Source: Pseudoflavonifractor sp. An184
GTDB taxonomy: Bacteria; Bacillota; Clostridia; Oscillospirales; Oscillospiraceae
Reading direction: 5' to 3'
Assembly (NCBI RefSeq): GCF_002160305.1
Contig: NZ_NFKI01000023.1
Location: forward strand, 1 to 53,056
DNA: 53,056 nucleotides
In this document: in pieces, positions 39,763-47,508 of the stretch
Position numbering within the stretch: position 1 is the first letter of the stretch
Layout of the letters: each line of letters starts with the position of its first letter
Made by a program: the position numbers and the translations under genes
The notes under the pieces: model-generated
The model's input: the letters and a program-made list of their open reading frames with translations, nothing else
What the model was told of the DNA's origin: nothing
Databases searched by the model: none

Positions 39763-40661
39763 TTGTTGTACTCCTTCCACTCCTTTTTCGACTTATACTT
39801 TTGAAGCAGGAACCGGCCCAGGACCACCAGGCCCACAGTTCCCGCCCCGGCGGGCAGGATCAGCAGCCAGCGCCAGTCAAATCCGCCTGCCATGTCTGGC
39901 TGGGGGATCTCCGTGTTTTTCTCCTGCTCCTCCGTCAGGCCAAAGACGGCGGTGTAGCGGACAATGCCGCTGGTGGTCTTGGTCACTTCCCCGGTGTAGT
40001 CTGCTGTGACGGTGTAGCCGGTAGCATACTGGCTGGTGGCAGTGCCGGTATAGGTGGCGGTGGCGTTATAAAATCCCCCGGCCTCCTGCCAATCCACATC
40101 TGCCAAAGTGAGGGTGCGCCCGCTGTCCTGGATGGACTTTGGCACCAGGGACACATCTGCCTCGGAGAGGTTGGGGTAGCTGCGGGTGGCGGAGACGTTC
40201 CGCGTGGATGTGCCATAGTCAGACGCCTCCACTTGGATGCTGGCCGTGTCCAGGGTAAGGACGCCAGTATAGCCGTCCTCCGTGGTGGCCTCACAGGTAG
40301 CGGCCAGCAGGGGCATGATCTTCTCCATATCCTTGCTGTCGCTGTCCAAGGTCACGGTCTCTGTGTAATACTTGCTGTCCGTCTCCGTCTGGTCCTCCTT
40401 GATAATATCCAATAAGGTATAGTGGAGGCCAGAGCGTTCAAAATCCTCTGTGGGGATCTGCGCCGGGTCATCCAGCGGAGAGAGTTCGTAGGTTTTGCTG
40501 ATGCGAAGTTCATCCAGGTCTCCCGCCGTGTACTCCAGCACCTCCGTAGGGTACAGGACAGCGGGCGCGGCGGATGGAGACGCCTCGGCGGCCAGGGCCG
40601 GGCAGGCCATGGTATAGACAACTATCACCACCGCAATGATGGGTGCAACTCGTTTTTTCAT
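39759..40661 (-). CDS. Cell-surface protein with C-terminal membrane anchor
   Basis: 300 residues. A signal peptide (IIAVVIVVYTMACPALAA) is followed by a Thr/Ser/Tyr-rich domain (DDAQIPTEDFERSGLHYTLLDI, repeated 'TYTGTATSQYATGYTVTADYTG' style strands) and a C-terminal transmembrane helix near 268-288 (WLLILPAGAGTVGLVVLG) with basic residues after it. It is the usual companion of the sortase-adhesin pair in these ICEs, probably a membrane-held accessory surface protein. AAGGAGG precedes the ATG at 40661. Its stop overlaps the sortase start by 4 nt (ATGA), which indicates translational coupling. R6 is 35 nt upstream. Confidence 0.75.
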   Translation of the reverse strand: MKKRVAPIIAVVIVVYTMACPALAAEASPSAAPAVLYPTEVLEYTAGDLDELRISKTYELSPLDDPAQIPTEDFERSGLHYTLLDIIKEDQTETDSKYYTETVTLDSDSKDMEKIMPLLAATCEATTEDGYTGVLTLDTASIQVEASDYGTSTRNVSATRSYPNLSEADVSLVPKSIQDSGRTLTLADVDWQEAGGFYNATATYTGTATSQYATGYTVTADYTGEVTKTTSGIVRYTAVFGLTEEQEKNTEIPQPDMAGGFDWRWLLILPAGAGTVGLVVLGRFLLQKYKSKKEWKEYNK

Positions 40662-40696
40662 GTGGGATCATCTCCTCCTTAAATAAAATAGCCCGG

Positions 40697-40723
40697 AAAC
40701 TCCCCTCAAATTGAGGAACATTT
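40697..40723. repeat. ICE hairpin repeat R6
   Basis: AAACTCCCCTCAA / TTGAGGAACATTT around one A, with three mismatched positions, the least perfect of the intact copies. It is 35 nt ahead of the surface protein start. Confidence 0.9.
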
Positions 40724-40766
40724 CCTGGCAGAGAGACAACTGTATTTCACCATCTTGAAAGAAAGA

Positions 40767-41174
40767 TTATCTTACAAAAGGCTCAGGGGGCTCCCGCTGT
40801 TTGGATGGTCCATTTTTGATCCGCGGCGTGACCTTTAGGGTGATAGGTTCATTGCCGTTTACTCCAATCAGAAGCTCCGCACGGGAGAATCTTTCCTTGT
40901 AAGTCTGAATCTGTTCCGAAGTCAGAGAGCAAAAATTCTCCTCCCCCAGGCCACAGATAAAGAAGGTGCCGCACACGCCGCCATACCCGCCGTCCATACT
41001 GCGATTGAAAGGCAGACCGAGGAGAAGTCCCTCATCATTGCAGACCACTGCCACCGGCTCCTGGAAGGGATAGATGGCCTGGATCAAGCCGCCGACTACT
41101 TCCTGCATTTCTTGAAGTCCATTGATTTCCTTCTCGTATGGGGCATAGCCGGGTTCTACCACTAAAACATTCAA
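40767..41174 (-). CDS. DUF3846 domain protein
   Basis: 135 residues. The N-terminal two-thirds match the DUF3846 family of ICE accessory proteins: VLVVEPGYAPYEKEINGLQEM, then IQAIYPFQEPVAVVCNDEGL and LPFNRSMDGGYGGVCGTFFICGLG. The C-terminal tail is basic and Pro-rich. The function of DUF3846 is not known; it is often found near ArdC-like and DUF3848/DUF3849 proteins in Clostridia elements. AAAGGA is rather far (13 nt) from the ATG at 41174. R7 lies 17 nt beyond that start. It reads into the surface-protein gene 105 nt downstream. Confidence 0.75.
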   Translation of the reverse strand: MNVLVVEPGYAPYEKEINGLQEMQEVVGGLIQAIYPFQEPVAVVCNDEGLLLGLPFNRSMDGGYGGVCGTFFICGLGEENFCSLTSEQIQTYKERFSRAELLIGVNGNEPITLKVTPRIKNGPSKQREPPEPFVR

Positions 41175-41191
41175 ATACGCCAGTCCTTTCT

Positions 41192-41218
41192 AAATGTCCC
41201 TCAAATTGAGGGAAGTTT
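41192..41218. repeat. ICE hairpin repeat R7
   Basis: AAATGTCCCTCAA / TTGAGGGAAGTTT around one A. It is placed between a true terminator (41223-41258) and the DUF3846 start, 17 nt from the latter, which argues against a simple terminator role. Confidence 0.95.
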
Positions 41219-41222
41219 TTAC

Positions 41223-41258
41223 AAAAAAAGCTGCCTCCCAAAATATTTGGGAAGCAGC
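41223..41258 (-). terminator. Rho-independent terminator of the Fic gene
   Basis: GCTGCCTCCCAAA (41230-41242) pairs with TTTGGGAAGCAGC (41246-41258), with one U.G in minus-strand RNA, followed on that strand by seven T. It lies 17 nt past the Fic stop. Confidence 0.85.
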
Positions 41259-41275
41259 GCATTCAATGGATGAAA

Positions 41276-42070
41276 TTATCGCGTGGGGTTGTTCCTGCTT
41301 TGCTCTGGGAGCTTGATGCGAAACATTCGGCAGTAATCTTTTTGGGCCTCCAGCTCGCATTGACAAATCAGCTGGAAAAAGGCCGCGTCGCTAGGATTGC
41401 GGCTCCGCTGGGCCTGCTGGAGGGCAGTGATATAATCGTGACGCAGGACAGGCGGGATGGAGACGACACAGTAGCCCTTATTCACTAGGATCAGATTCAT
41501 CAGGAGCCGGGCGGTACGTCCGTTGCCGTCCTGAAACGGATGGATGTCCACCAGCCGCCGGTGGGCATAGGCGGCCAGCAGGACCGGATGTGTGTCGTTT
41601 TTCCGTTGGTTCAGATCCTCCACCAGTTCGGCCATAAGGCCGGGCACCTCATCCGCCGTGGGTGGGATATACTCCGTGCCGGTGATAAATACCTGGTCCT
41701 CCCGGTAGCGCCCGGCATGGTCCGGATCGATACCGCCGTAGAACAGGGCGTGAAGGCGGAGAATATCTTCCTCCCGGAATTGCAGCGGCCCTCCTCTGGC
41801 GATTTCCAGCATATAGTCGTAGGCCCTGGCGTGCCCCGTGGCTTCGTAGCAGTCCCGGATGGGTTTACCGCCTATGGTGATCCCATCCTCCAGAAGCACC
41901 TTGGTCTCAGAGAGAGTCAGGGAGTTGCCCTCCAGTGCGTTGGAGGTGTAGGTGGTGCCAATGCGGAAATAGGCGTCCAGTTCCTTCACCTCATTTGGGG
42001 TCAGAGGGCGGTGCTCTCGGATGACCTGCGCGTAAGCGTCAATGCGGTCTAAAAGAGCTTTTTCAGTCAT
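41276..42070 (-). CDS. Fic family protein (predicted AMP transferase)
   Basis: 264 residues. The active-site motif HPFQDGNGRTAR lies at 177-188, the classical Fic core (HPFxDGNGRxxR), which transfers AMP from ATP to a hydroxyl group of a target protein. An N-terminal inhibitory motif, TSNALEG at 42-48 (pattern S/TxxxEG/N), is present in the same chain, so this is a self-inhibited class II Fic. The target is not visible. GGCAGGTGA precedes the ATG at 42070. The gene has its own terminator and lies between accessory genes, so it looks like cargo. Such proteins may serve as toxins or regulators. Confidence 0.93.
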   Translation of the reverse strand: MTEKALLDRIDAYAQVIREHRPLTPNEVKELDAYFRIGTTYTSNALEGNSLTLSETKVLLEDGITIGGKPIRDCYEATGHARAYDYMLEIARGGPLQFREEDILRLHALFYGGIDPDHAGRYREDQVFITGTEYIPPTADEVPGLMAELVEDLNQRKNDTHPVLLAAYAHRRLVDIHPFQDGNGRTARLLMNLILVNKGYCVVSIPPVLRHDYITALQQAQRSRNPSDAAFFQLICQCELEAQKDYCRMFRIKLPEQSRNNPTR

Positions 42071-42157
42071 AAGCTCACCTGCCTGTAAAAAAGAAATGAA
42101 AAGGATAATTTATTATAACACGCCGCCGAAAGACAAACAATGGGAAACCTGGTGTGA

Positions 42158-42184
42158 AAATGTCCCTCAAATTGAGGGCCGTTT
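42158..42184. repeat. ICE hairpin repeat R8
   Basis: AAATGTCCCTCAA / TTGAGGGCCGTTT around one A. It lies 87 nt ahead of the Fic start and 82 nt from the structured element at 42267-42451. Confidence 0.95.
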
Positions 42185-42266
42185 TACGGGCCGCTGCATA
42201 ATTGTACAGCGGCGGGAGCGTTCCCCCCGCGCCGCCTTCCGGAAAGCCCCCGCCTCCCAGTGAGGC

Positions 42267-42451
42267 AAAGCCGCCGTCAGGCGGCTTTGGGGGTGTTCTC
42301 CCCTTGGAGACAGAACAATCCGCCGGACGGTCCCAGTCAAGGCCCGCCCAGTTCGCAGACTGGGCGGCTCGCGCAAAAATTGCGAAGCAATTTTTGCGGC
42401 CTTGACAGGGAACGGCTGGTGGATTACCCTCCTCTAAGGGGAAACACTCCC
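42267..42451 (+). ncRNA. Candidate structured RNA (branched inverted repeat)
   Basis: A hairpin AAAGCCGCC/GGCGGCTTT (42267-42288) is followed by nested stems: 42289-42309 with 42432-42451; 42317-42334 with 42408-42425; GTCAAGGCC (42336-42344) with GGCCTTGAC (42398-42406). These enclose two hairpins, CGCCCAG/CTGGGCG (42345-42366) and CGCAAAAATTGC/GCAATTTTTGCG (42372-42398). Four G.U pairs keep the outer arms paired in plus-strand RNA; the minus-strand RNA would carry A.C mismatches there. No gene lies here. It could instead be a MITE. Confidence 0.55.
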
Positions 42452-42462
42452 GGCCTCTGGTC

Positions 42463-43329
42463 TTATCTCATATGTCGTTGCGGCGGAATGCGGCCTCTCT
42501 GCTGGGGAGTGATGTCCCGCTCAATGGTACCGCCAAACTGCTTGCTCATGTTCTGAATCTGGTCCAGAGCATATCTTCGGTCCGGAGCTTCCCAGCCGTC
42601 ATACAGGTCTGCCAGACGGGAAAGGTCCGGGGTGGCGCATTTCACACCATACCTCCGGCAGAGGATGTAGGAAATGCTTTGAGCATCCAAATCGACCTCT
42701 TGGCGCGAGTAGGCCGTGTTTACCCCCTTGGCGTGGATGCGGGAATGTGCTACTTCTGCGGCAATGGCGGAAAACGCTTCACTGTCCGAGAAGGACGGGT
42801 TGACGGCCAGTTCCATGTTTTTGCTGTCGTAATAGGCCGCCACAGGCAGTTCGTGGTCGGTGGTCACTGGGACAACGGAGTAGTTAAGAATCGTACGAAG
42901 GGCGATACTCATTTCCTTGGTGTCCTCCTGAAGCTGGATTTTCTTCATGTCCCGTCCCGCAGTCTGGCGAATATCGTAAGCGTCCGTGAGCCGGTATCCC
43001 CGGCCCAGAGTGTTTCGGGCAAAGATTTTTACGCCCTTTCCTCGCTCCAGGTCCATGACGCTGCGGTTAAGGGTTTTCCAGCGCTCCGGCGTCCCAAACA
43101 CAGTGGCCTCCGGGTCCTGGAACATAACCAGAGCGATATTGCCCACGCTGTATGCGGGGTTGTCCCCCTGCATATCCAGGTACTTCACATACATCTCCGG
43201 ATTGCTGGTGATCTCTACGATTCCAGCGTCCTGCATGGCGACGATATTTTCCCGGTCCGCCTGGCGCTGCTCCCGCCACTGGGTATCCTGCTGAGTCTTT
43301 TCCGCAATGATTTCTTCCAAATTGGCCAT
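42463..43329 (-). CDS. ArdC-like protein, predicted metallopeptidase-like
   Basis: 288 residues. The N-terminal half resembles ArdC-type antirestriction proteins and their LtrC-like relatives: MYVKYLDMQGDNPAYSVGNIALVMFQ, then a GYRLTDAYDI segment. The later part has AAEVAHSRIHAKGVN, a degenerate HExxH-like site (Ala-Glu in place of His-Glu), so peptidase activity is doubtful. It may shield incoming DNA or bind it; the substrate is unknown. The start is the ATG at 43329, 8 nt after GGAGGA, not the upstream TTG. It belongs to the relaxase operon, following DUF3801. Confidence 0.65.
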   Translation of the reverse strand: MANLEEIIAEKTQQDTQWREQRQADRENIVAMQDAGIVEITSNPEMYVKYLDMQGDNPAYSVGNIALVMFQDPEATVFGTPERWKTLNRSVMDLERGKGVKIFARNTLGRGYRLTDAYDIRQTAGRDMKKIQLQEDTKEMSIALRTILNYSVVPVTTDHELPVAAYYDSKNMELAVNPSFSDSEAFSAIAAEVAHSRIHAKGVNTAYSRQEVDLDAQSISYILCRRYGVKCATPDLSRLADLYDGWEAPDRRYALDQIQNMSKQFGGTIERDITPQQRGRIPPQRHMR

Positions 43330-43353
43330 TTTCAATTCCTCCTGCTGTGATGT

Positions 43354-43947
43354 TTACTTGGTCTGCTGTGGGGATCTTTGTCTGGGGCTGCCCTCCCTCA
43401 TACTCTCCGACGCGGCCCGGAGGCCAGCCAGCCTCGCCCGGACAGATGGCTTATCAGTAATCGTCTCCATATCCGTTCTCTGCCTGACTGTCCAGCCATT
43501 CCCGCGCTGTAGTGAGGAGGGCTCTGGCGGAACGCGGCGGACGGCTTTTTTTGTCGTGCTGGCCTCCTGTTCCTGAACGGGAGCCGGATAGCCCCGGAGC
43601 TCCAGATAGCGGTTGACCAGGGGCACATAGTCACTGTTTGTCACAAGGCTGACAATGCCGTTGGAGGAACGGATGTCTTTGACGGCGGCAAACAGCACCT
43701 GTTTCTTGGCGTACTCTCGAAAGTCGTCCAAGTCCTCCTCCCGAATATGAAAAACGGCCAGCCCCCGGTCCATTTTCAGCAGCTTCTTCATGTTGGTTTT
43801 GCCGTACAGCTTCTTATCGTCTCGGGAGAGTGCCAGCAGAAAAGCAGCCAGATTTTTGCTGCCTCCGGCCAGCATTTTGATGGCGGCCTCAGTGATTTGA
43901 ATGCTTTCTTTTACCATTAGATCGGCTACTTCGCCGCTGTTGTCCAT
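43354..43947 (-). CDS. PcfB/DUF3801 family protein
   Basis: 197 residues. The N-terminal 130 follow the DUF3801 (PcfB-like) pattern: ADLMVKESIQITEAAIKMLAGG, NLAAFLLALSRDDKKLYGKTN, KKLLKMDRGLAVFHIREEDL, FREYAKKQVLFAAVKD. PcfB is a DNA-processing accessory protein of conjugative plasmids such as pCF10 that helps the relaxosome dock on the coupling protein. The tail is basic, Ser/Arg-rich and disordered. AGAGGTGA precedes the ATG at 43947. It lies between the relaxase (19 nt upstream) and the ArdC-like gene, as expected for a relaxosome operon. Confidence 0.85.
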   Translation of the reverse strand: MDNSGEVADLMVKESIQITEAAIKMLAGGSKNLAAFLLALSRDDKKLYGKTNMKKLLKMDRGLAVFHIREEDLDDFREYAKKQVLFAAVKDIRSSNGIVSLVTNSDYVPLVNRYLELRGYPAPVQEQEASTTKKAVRRVPPEPSSLQRGNGWTVRQRTDMETITDKPSVRARLAGLRAASESMREGSPRQRSPQQTK

Positions 43948-43966
43948 TTGATTTCACCTCTTAAAG

Positions 43967-45349
43967 TTAAAGATTGGGTTGCTCCTCTGTCGGGTTCGAT
44001 CTACGAGAGGCGGTTTGATGATAGAGCGGTCGGTCCCGAGAAGTTGGGTTTCGAGCCTCTACCGCTGCCCGGACCTTTGGAATATCGCTCTCAATGCGGG
44101 CGCACAGCTTCAGGTCCCGGCGCAGTATCCGCAGTTGTGTGGTGATTTGCGCAATCCCCGTTTGGACTCCTACGTCCCCCCTCCGTTTTCGCTGGTATAA
44201 TTTCTTCCGCCGCTCTGTAAGAGCGTCCATCTTTGCCTGGATGGCGTCATACTGCATGGAAAGCTGGTTAGCCGTTTCAAGGCGGTTCTGGCGGAGATAC
44301 CGGAATTGCTCTTGGTAGCGTTCCAGCTTCAGCAATTCCTCCCGCATGGAAAACGCCGCCCGGTTTCTCGGGCGGCGCTTGGGCGGTGGGTTGAGCAGAT
44401 AGAGATACTTCAAATATAAGAGTTGGAAGCCTGTGAACTTCCGGCGGCGGTGGGGCAGGGGCCCCCGCACCCGATAGTGCCGCCCCGGCTCCAGAAGGTG
44501 AAACACAGCTACGGCGATAGCTGGAGCTGGCGGCGGGGCCTCGCCGGAGCGGATGGCGGCAAGGCGGGCCTGAATGTCCGCCTCCGTGTATCCCTCGCCC
44601 AGACTGTCCAGACGAAAATAGCGCTTCCCACCCGGAGGCAGGACGGCGGCATGCTTTATGCTGGGACCGGACTTGACCTGATACCCCATTTGCTGGAGCT
44701 GTCCCAAAAATGACTTGTAGGTGTAGGATCGCCGGATGGCCTCGTCCACATCTCGACGAATCAGCCCACGGACGGTAGGTTTCCCTCTGCGTTGGGCCTC
44801 CCACTCCGCACGGCTCACCGGCGCACCTTTCAGGGGCTCGCCTGGTTCTATGACGGACAGGCCATGCTCCCGGCAGATAGCATCCGATGTGCCCCGGATA
44901 CCCTCATAGTAGTCCTTCAGCTGGTCTCGGTACATGGCTCCGTCCACAAAAGATACGGAGTTGAACACGATATGGGAATGAAGATGGGCCTTGTTCAAAT
45001 GGGTGGAAACGACGGCTTCATAGCGGTCCCCTAAAAGGCGTTGGGCAAATTCCACGCCCACAGCGTGGGCCTGATCCGGCGTCACTTCTCCAGGCGCAAA
45101 GGATTGAATGATATGGTATCCTTTTCGTTTCCGGTCCTCCTTGCCCCACCGCCGCTTGGTGTCCAGCATATCCTGATACACCCGGTCTCGGGAGCAGTTG
45201 ATGGCTGTCTCATAACAGATACGCTCCGTCTTTGCCCGGTCCAGGGCGTAGTCGATAGCGGCTTCCAGGGAGGTCTTTTCCGGGTCCTGTGTGTAGCCCA
45301 CGCACTTGTCCAGGCGGTTGTGGATGACTAAAATCTTAGTATAGGCCAT
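43967..45349 (-). CDS. MOBP-type relaxase
   Basis: 460 residues. The relaxase domain in the first 270 residues contains GYTQDPEKTS, YHIIQSFAPGEVTPDQAHAV and the metal-binding HLNKAHLHSHIVFNSVSF near residue 120, the HxH core of MobA/MOBP relaxases; the active Tyr is likely in the N-terminal part. It nicks one strand at oriT and stays bound to it during transfer. The C-terminal part is basic and coiled. The start overlaps the MobC stop by one base (TAATG), so the two are coupled. PcfB/DUF3801 follows after 19 nt. Confidence 0.95.
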   Translation of the reverse strand: MAYTKILVIHNRLDKCVGYTQDPEKTSLEAAIDYALDRAKTERICYETAINCSRDRVYQDMLDTKRRWGKEDRKRKGYHIIQSFAPGEVTPDQAHAVGVEFAQRLLGDRYEAVVSTHLNKAHLHSHIVFNSVSFVDGAMYRDQLKDYYEGIRGTSDAICREHGLSVIEPGEPLKGAPVSRAEWEAQRRGKPTVRGLIRRDVDEAIRRSYTYKSFLGQLQQMGYQVKSGPSIKHAAVLPPGGKRYFRLDSLGEGYTEADIQARLAAIRSGEAPPPAPAIAVAVFHLLEPGRHYRVRGPLPHRRRKFTGFQLLYLKYLYLLNPPPKRRPRNRAAFSMREELLKLERYQEQFRYLRQNRLETANQLSMQYDAIQAKMDALTERRKKLYQRKRRGDVGVQTGIAQITTQLRILRRDLKLCARIESDIPKVRAAVEARNPTSRDRPLYHQTASRRSNPTEEQPNL

Positions 45350-45657
45350 TACAGGGTATCCCGCACCAGCCGGACTGCTTCCCGTACCAAAAGAGCGGCC
45401 TCATGGATTTCCTCCTGGGTGGCCTCTCCTCTGGCGTTGGCCTGAAATACCAGTTGATTCACGTTATTGCCAATGGCGTTCAGTTCCCGGAGCAGGGCGG
45501 CGTAGGTATCAGGGGGGCGGGGACGAAGCTGAACACCCATGATGAGTTGACGGATAAAAGGGTCCATACCTAGACCAGATGCTTGGGATTGTTTTTTCAG
45601 GTGTTCTAATTCTTGGGCATTAAGCCAAACACTAATATGGTAATTACGAGTACGCAT
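45349..45657 (-). CDS. MobC-like relaxosome accessory protein
   Basis: 102 residues from the ATG at 45657. The N-terminal part has the ribbon-helix-helix style start HISVWLNAQELEHLKKQSQ, followed by the MobC signature LLRELNAIGNNVNQLVFQANARGEA. It binds oriT next to the relaxase and helps open the strands. The ribosome site is weak (AAGAAA); frames starting at 45675 or 45678 are possible but have none either. It is the first gene of the MobC - relaxase - PcfB - ArdC-like unit. The sequence just upstream (45658-45741) is the expected position of oriT. Confidence 0.85.
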   Translation of the reverse strand: MRTRNYHISVWLNAQELEHLKKQSQASGLGMDPFIRQLIMGVQLRPRPPDTYAALLRELNAIGNNVNQLVFQANARGEATQEEIHEAALLVREAVRLVRDTL

Positions 45658-45661
45658 AATT

Positions 45662-45689
45662 ATTTTTCTTAACATCAATGTTGAAAATT
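45662..45689. other. Possible oriT or operator: inverted repeat upstream of MobC
   Basis: AACAT CA ATGTT (45671-45682) is a perfect palindrome flanked by complementary T- and A-rich arms in an 84-bp gap between MobC and the rightward SLATT-like gene. Relaxase nick regions are often next to MobC, but no nick consensus is identified here. Confidence 0.3.
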
Positions 45690-45741
45690 GTAAAAAATGG
45701 GTGTAAACTTGAAATAAAATTAGACAGGGAGAGATGTTTCA

Positions 45742-46536
45742 ATGAGCGTTCCGCCATATAATAAAGATAAATATTACCGAATAATGGATGTTACTCAATC
45801 CAATTATGCTAATCAACTGAAAAGGTTATCCCGTGATAAGAAACGAGCTGATTTTATCTTAATTTACTATAGTTTAGCTTTGATAATATACTCGTTGTCT
45901 GTACAATTCTATCCTGAAATATTTGATGAAACATGGTCATCATATAGTAGTATCATCCTTTCAGTAATTGTATTGGTGTATTCTGTTGTTAACAGCCACG
46001 CTGAATACTCAGGACGCATTTCTTCTATTCAGCATGCACTCAATGAAGTAAAGCGGTTAAAGCGTGAAGTCGGAAGTTTGCCAAATTTAGCAGATGACGA
46101 TCCGCTATCGCCCTCATGTGGAGAAAACCAAGAATGTGAGCAGTGTGTATCTTGCGAGTCTAGTAAAAAAGACGCATGTGAAAAACTCGATAGTTTAAAA
46201 AAAGAATATGATGATCTTGTTAGTGCTACAGAAATTCGCGATGATTTAGATTTTTATTATACCATTCTCCATCTTTGTAAAAAGTATGACATTAATCCAA
46301 AGACAGGACGGTATTGCAACGGAGTTGCAATAGATAGCAAAAATGCAAGTGCTGAAATAAATGATCTTATAGGATATATCTCTGAAAACAATCCTAGACA
46401 ACAATCATTTCATGTAATGCTGTTAAAGTTGTGGCATGCAGTTTTATATGCAACGCCTATTGTAATTTTTATTGCAAGCGCAGGTCCTATTTTAAATGTA
46501 GTGCGTAGATTTATAAATGCATTTTTACCCATGTAG
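45742..46536 (+). CDS. SLATT-domain-like two-TM membrane protein
   Basis: 264 residues, AT-rich and unlike the backbone in composition. A helical N-terminus (RIMDVTQSNYANQLKRLSRDKKR) precedes two close transmembrane helices (about 38-57 and 67-85) and a helical stretch with HAEYSGRISSIQHALNEVKRLKRE. This is the pattern of SLATT proteins, membrane effectors associated with nucleotide-signalling and defence operons. A Cys-rich stretch (CGENQECEQCVSCESSKKDAC) and a third C-terminal hydrophobic segment (about 235-255) follow. No cyclase or sensor is adjacent. Ribosome site GGGAGAG, 10 nt from the ATG. A role as an abortive-infection effector would be inference. Confidence 0.6.
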   Translation: MSVPPYNKDKYYRIMDVTQSNYANQLKRLSRDKKRADFILIYYSLALIIYSLSVQFYPEIFDETWSSYSSIILSVIVLVYSVVNSHAEYSGRISSIQHALNEVKRLKREVGSLPNLADDDPLSPSCGENQECEQCVSCESSKKDACEKLDSLKKEYDDLVSATEIRDDLDFYYTILHLCKKYDINPKTGRYCNGVAIDSKNASAEINDLIGYISENNPRQQSFHVMLLKLWHAVLYATPIVIFIASAGPILNVVRRFINAFLPM

Positions 46537-46553
46537 TACAGAAATATGGGGTT

Positions 46554-46634
46554 TCAGGGGCTCCGCCCCTGACCAGCGGCATTTGTGCTACCAAATGCCA
46601 TGCTGGCGCGGACAGCGGCGCAAGCGCCGCTGTC
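46554..46634. repeat. Three tandem hairpins between convergent genes
   Basis: TCAGGGGC/GCCCCTGA (46554-46572), GGCATTTG/CAAATGCC (46578-46599) flanked by AGC/GCT, and GACAGCGGCGC/GCGCCGCTGTC (46611-46634). The third overlaps the end of the leftward gene. They may terminate both sides or form an RNA. Confidence 0.7.
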
Positions 46635-47499
46635 ACCGGGTCGGGGCCGTTTTTCTCCGGGTCGGTTTCTTGGGACCTTTCCGGGCGGTCTCCGGCTTTT
46701 GAACGATCTCCCGGTTTCGGTGCTGATTCAAGGGTGTGGTATGTAGCTTCTGTGCCATAGTTGGTTCCTCCTCTTGTGGTGTGTCTTGATGGCTGGAGGA
46801 CAGCGTCTCCTCCAGCAGGGCCGCATCGTCCTCCAAAAAGGAGATCATTTCCTCCATCCGTTCTTCCAGGGATGCCTCCACAGTATAGCCTGGGAGAAGG
46901 ATGCCGTTGACGGAGAAGCGGCCCTCCTGCCCTTTGGGGATGGGTGGAGAGATCTCTGTAAATAGGTGGGCGTAGGCTTTAATCCGGCCTTGCAGGTAAC
47001 GCTCCATCTCCTCTTTTGTGGCAAACCGCTTGTCACTCTGCCCGGCAATCTTCCAGCCGTCGCCGGTATAGTCGGGGGTGGGATGTTGGAGCGTATTATA
47101 ATGAATATCCCAGGATAAAGCGCAGTTGATAAGAGTTCCATCCAGCTTTTTATTTTCGGACACGCGATACGACATTTTATAGACCATGTTGCTCAATACG
47201 TTCCAGCCAAATTGATTGACCTTCCACTGGTTGGACGTATGCTCCACCGGCAAGGCCCGCAGATACTCTCTGGCCTTGCGGATAGCTACAGTCTCCGCTG
47301 CCTGCTTCTTCCACTCGGCCTCTATGTTGGAAAACTTGGAGAAAATGGCTTTTTCCTGGGCCACGCTGGCCTCCTCCAGAGTAGTCAATTCCTCCCGCGG
47401 CAGTTGGATCAGTTCCGCAACACGGTCCAACTTTTTATCTGAATAGTAATGGGCAGATACTTCGATCTCCCATCCGGGAGTGATATGCGTATATGCCAT
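46633..47499 (-). CDS. ICE accessory protein of unknown function
   Basis: 288 residues, soluble. It begins MAYTHITPGWEIEVSAHYYSDKKL, contains a mixed alpha/beta region with LSWDIHYNTLQHPTPDYTGDG, and ends in a long acidic-then-basic tail (LLEETLSSSHQDTPQEEE, KGPKKPTRRK) likely to be disordered. I do not recognise a domain; proteins like this recur in Clostridia ICEs beside DUF3846, LPD-type and ArdC-like genes. GGGGGC precedes the ATG at 47499. It is the last of four tightly spaced leftward accessory genes (48977-46633), probably one transcript. Confidence 0.6.
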   Translation of the reverse strand: MAYTHITPGWEIEVSAHYYSDKKLDRVAELIQLPREELTTLEEASVAQEKAIFSKFSNIEAEWKKQAAETVAIRKAREYLRALPVEHTSNQWKVNQFGWNVLSNMVYKMSYRVSENKKLDGTLINCALSWDIHYNTLQHPTPDYTGDGWKIAGQSDKRFATKEEMERYLQGRIKAYAHLFTEISPPIPKGQEGRFSVNGILLPGYTVEASLEERMEEMISFLEDDAALLEETLSSSHQDTPQEEEPTMAQKLHTTPLNQHRNREIVQKPETARKGPKKPTRRKTAPTR

Positions 47500-47508
47500 A
47501 GCCGCCCC

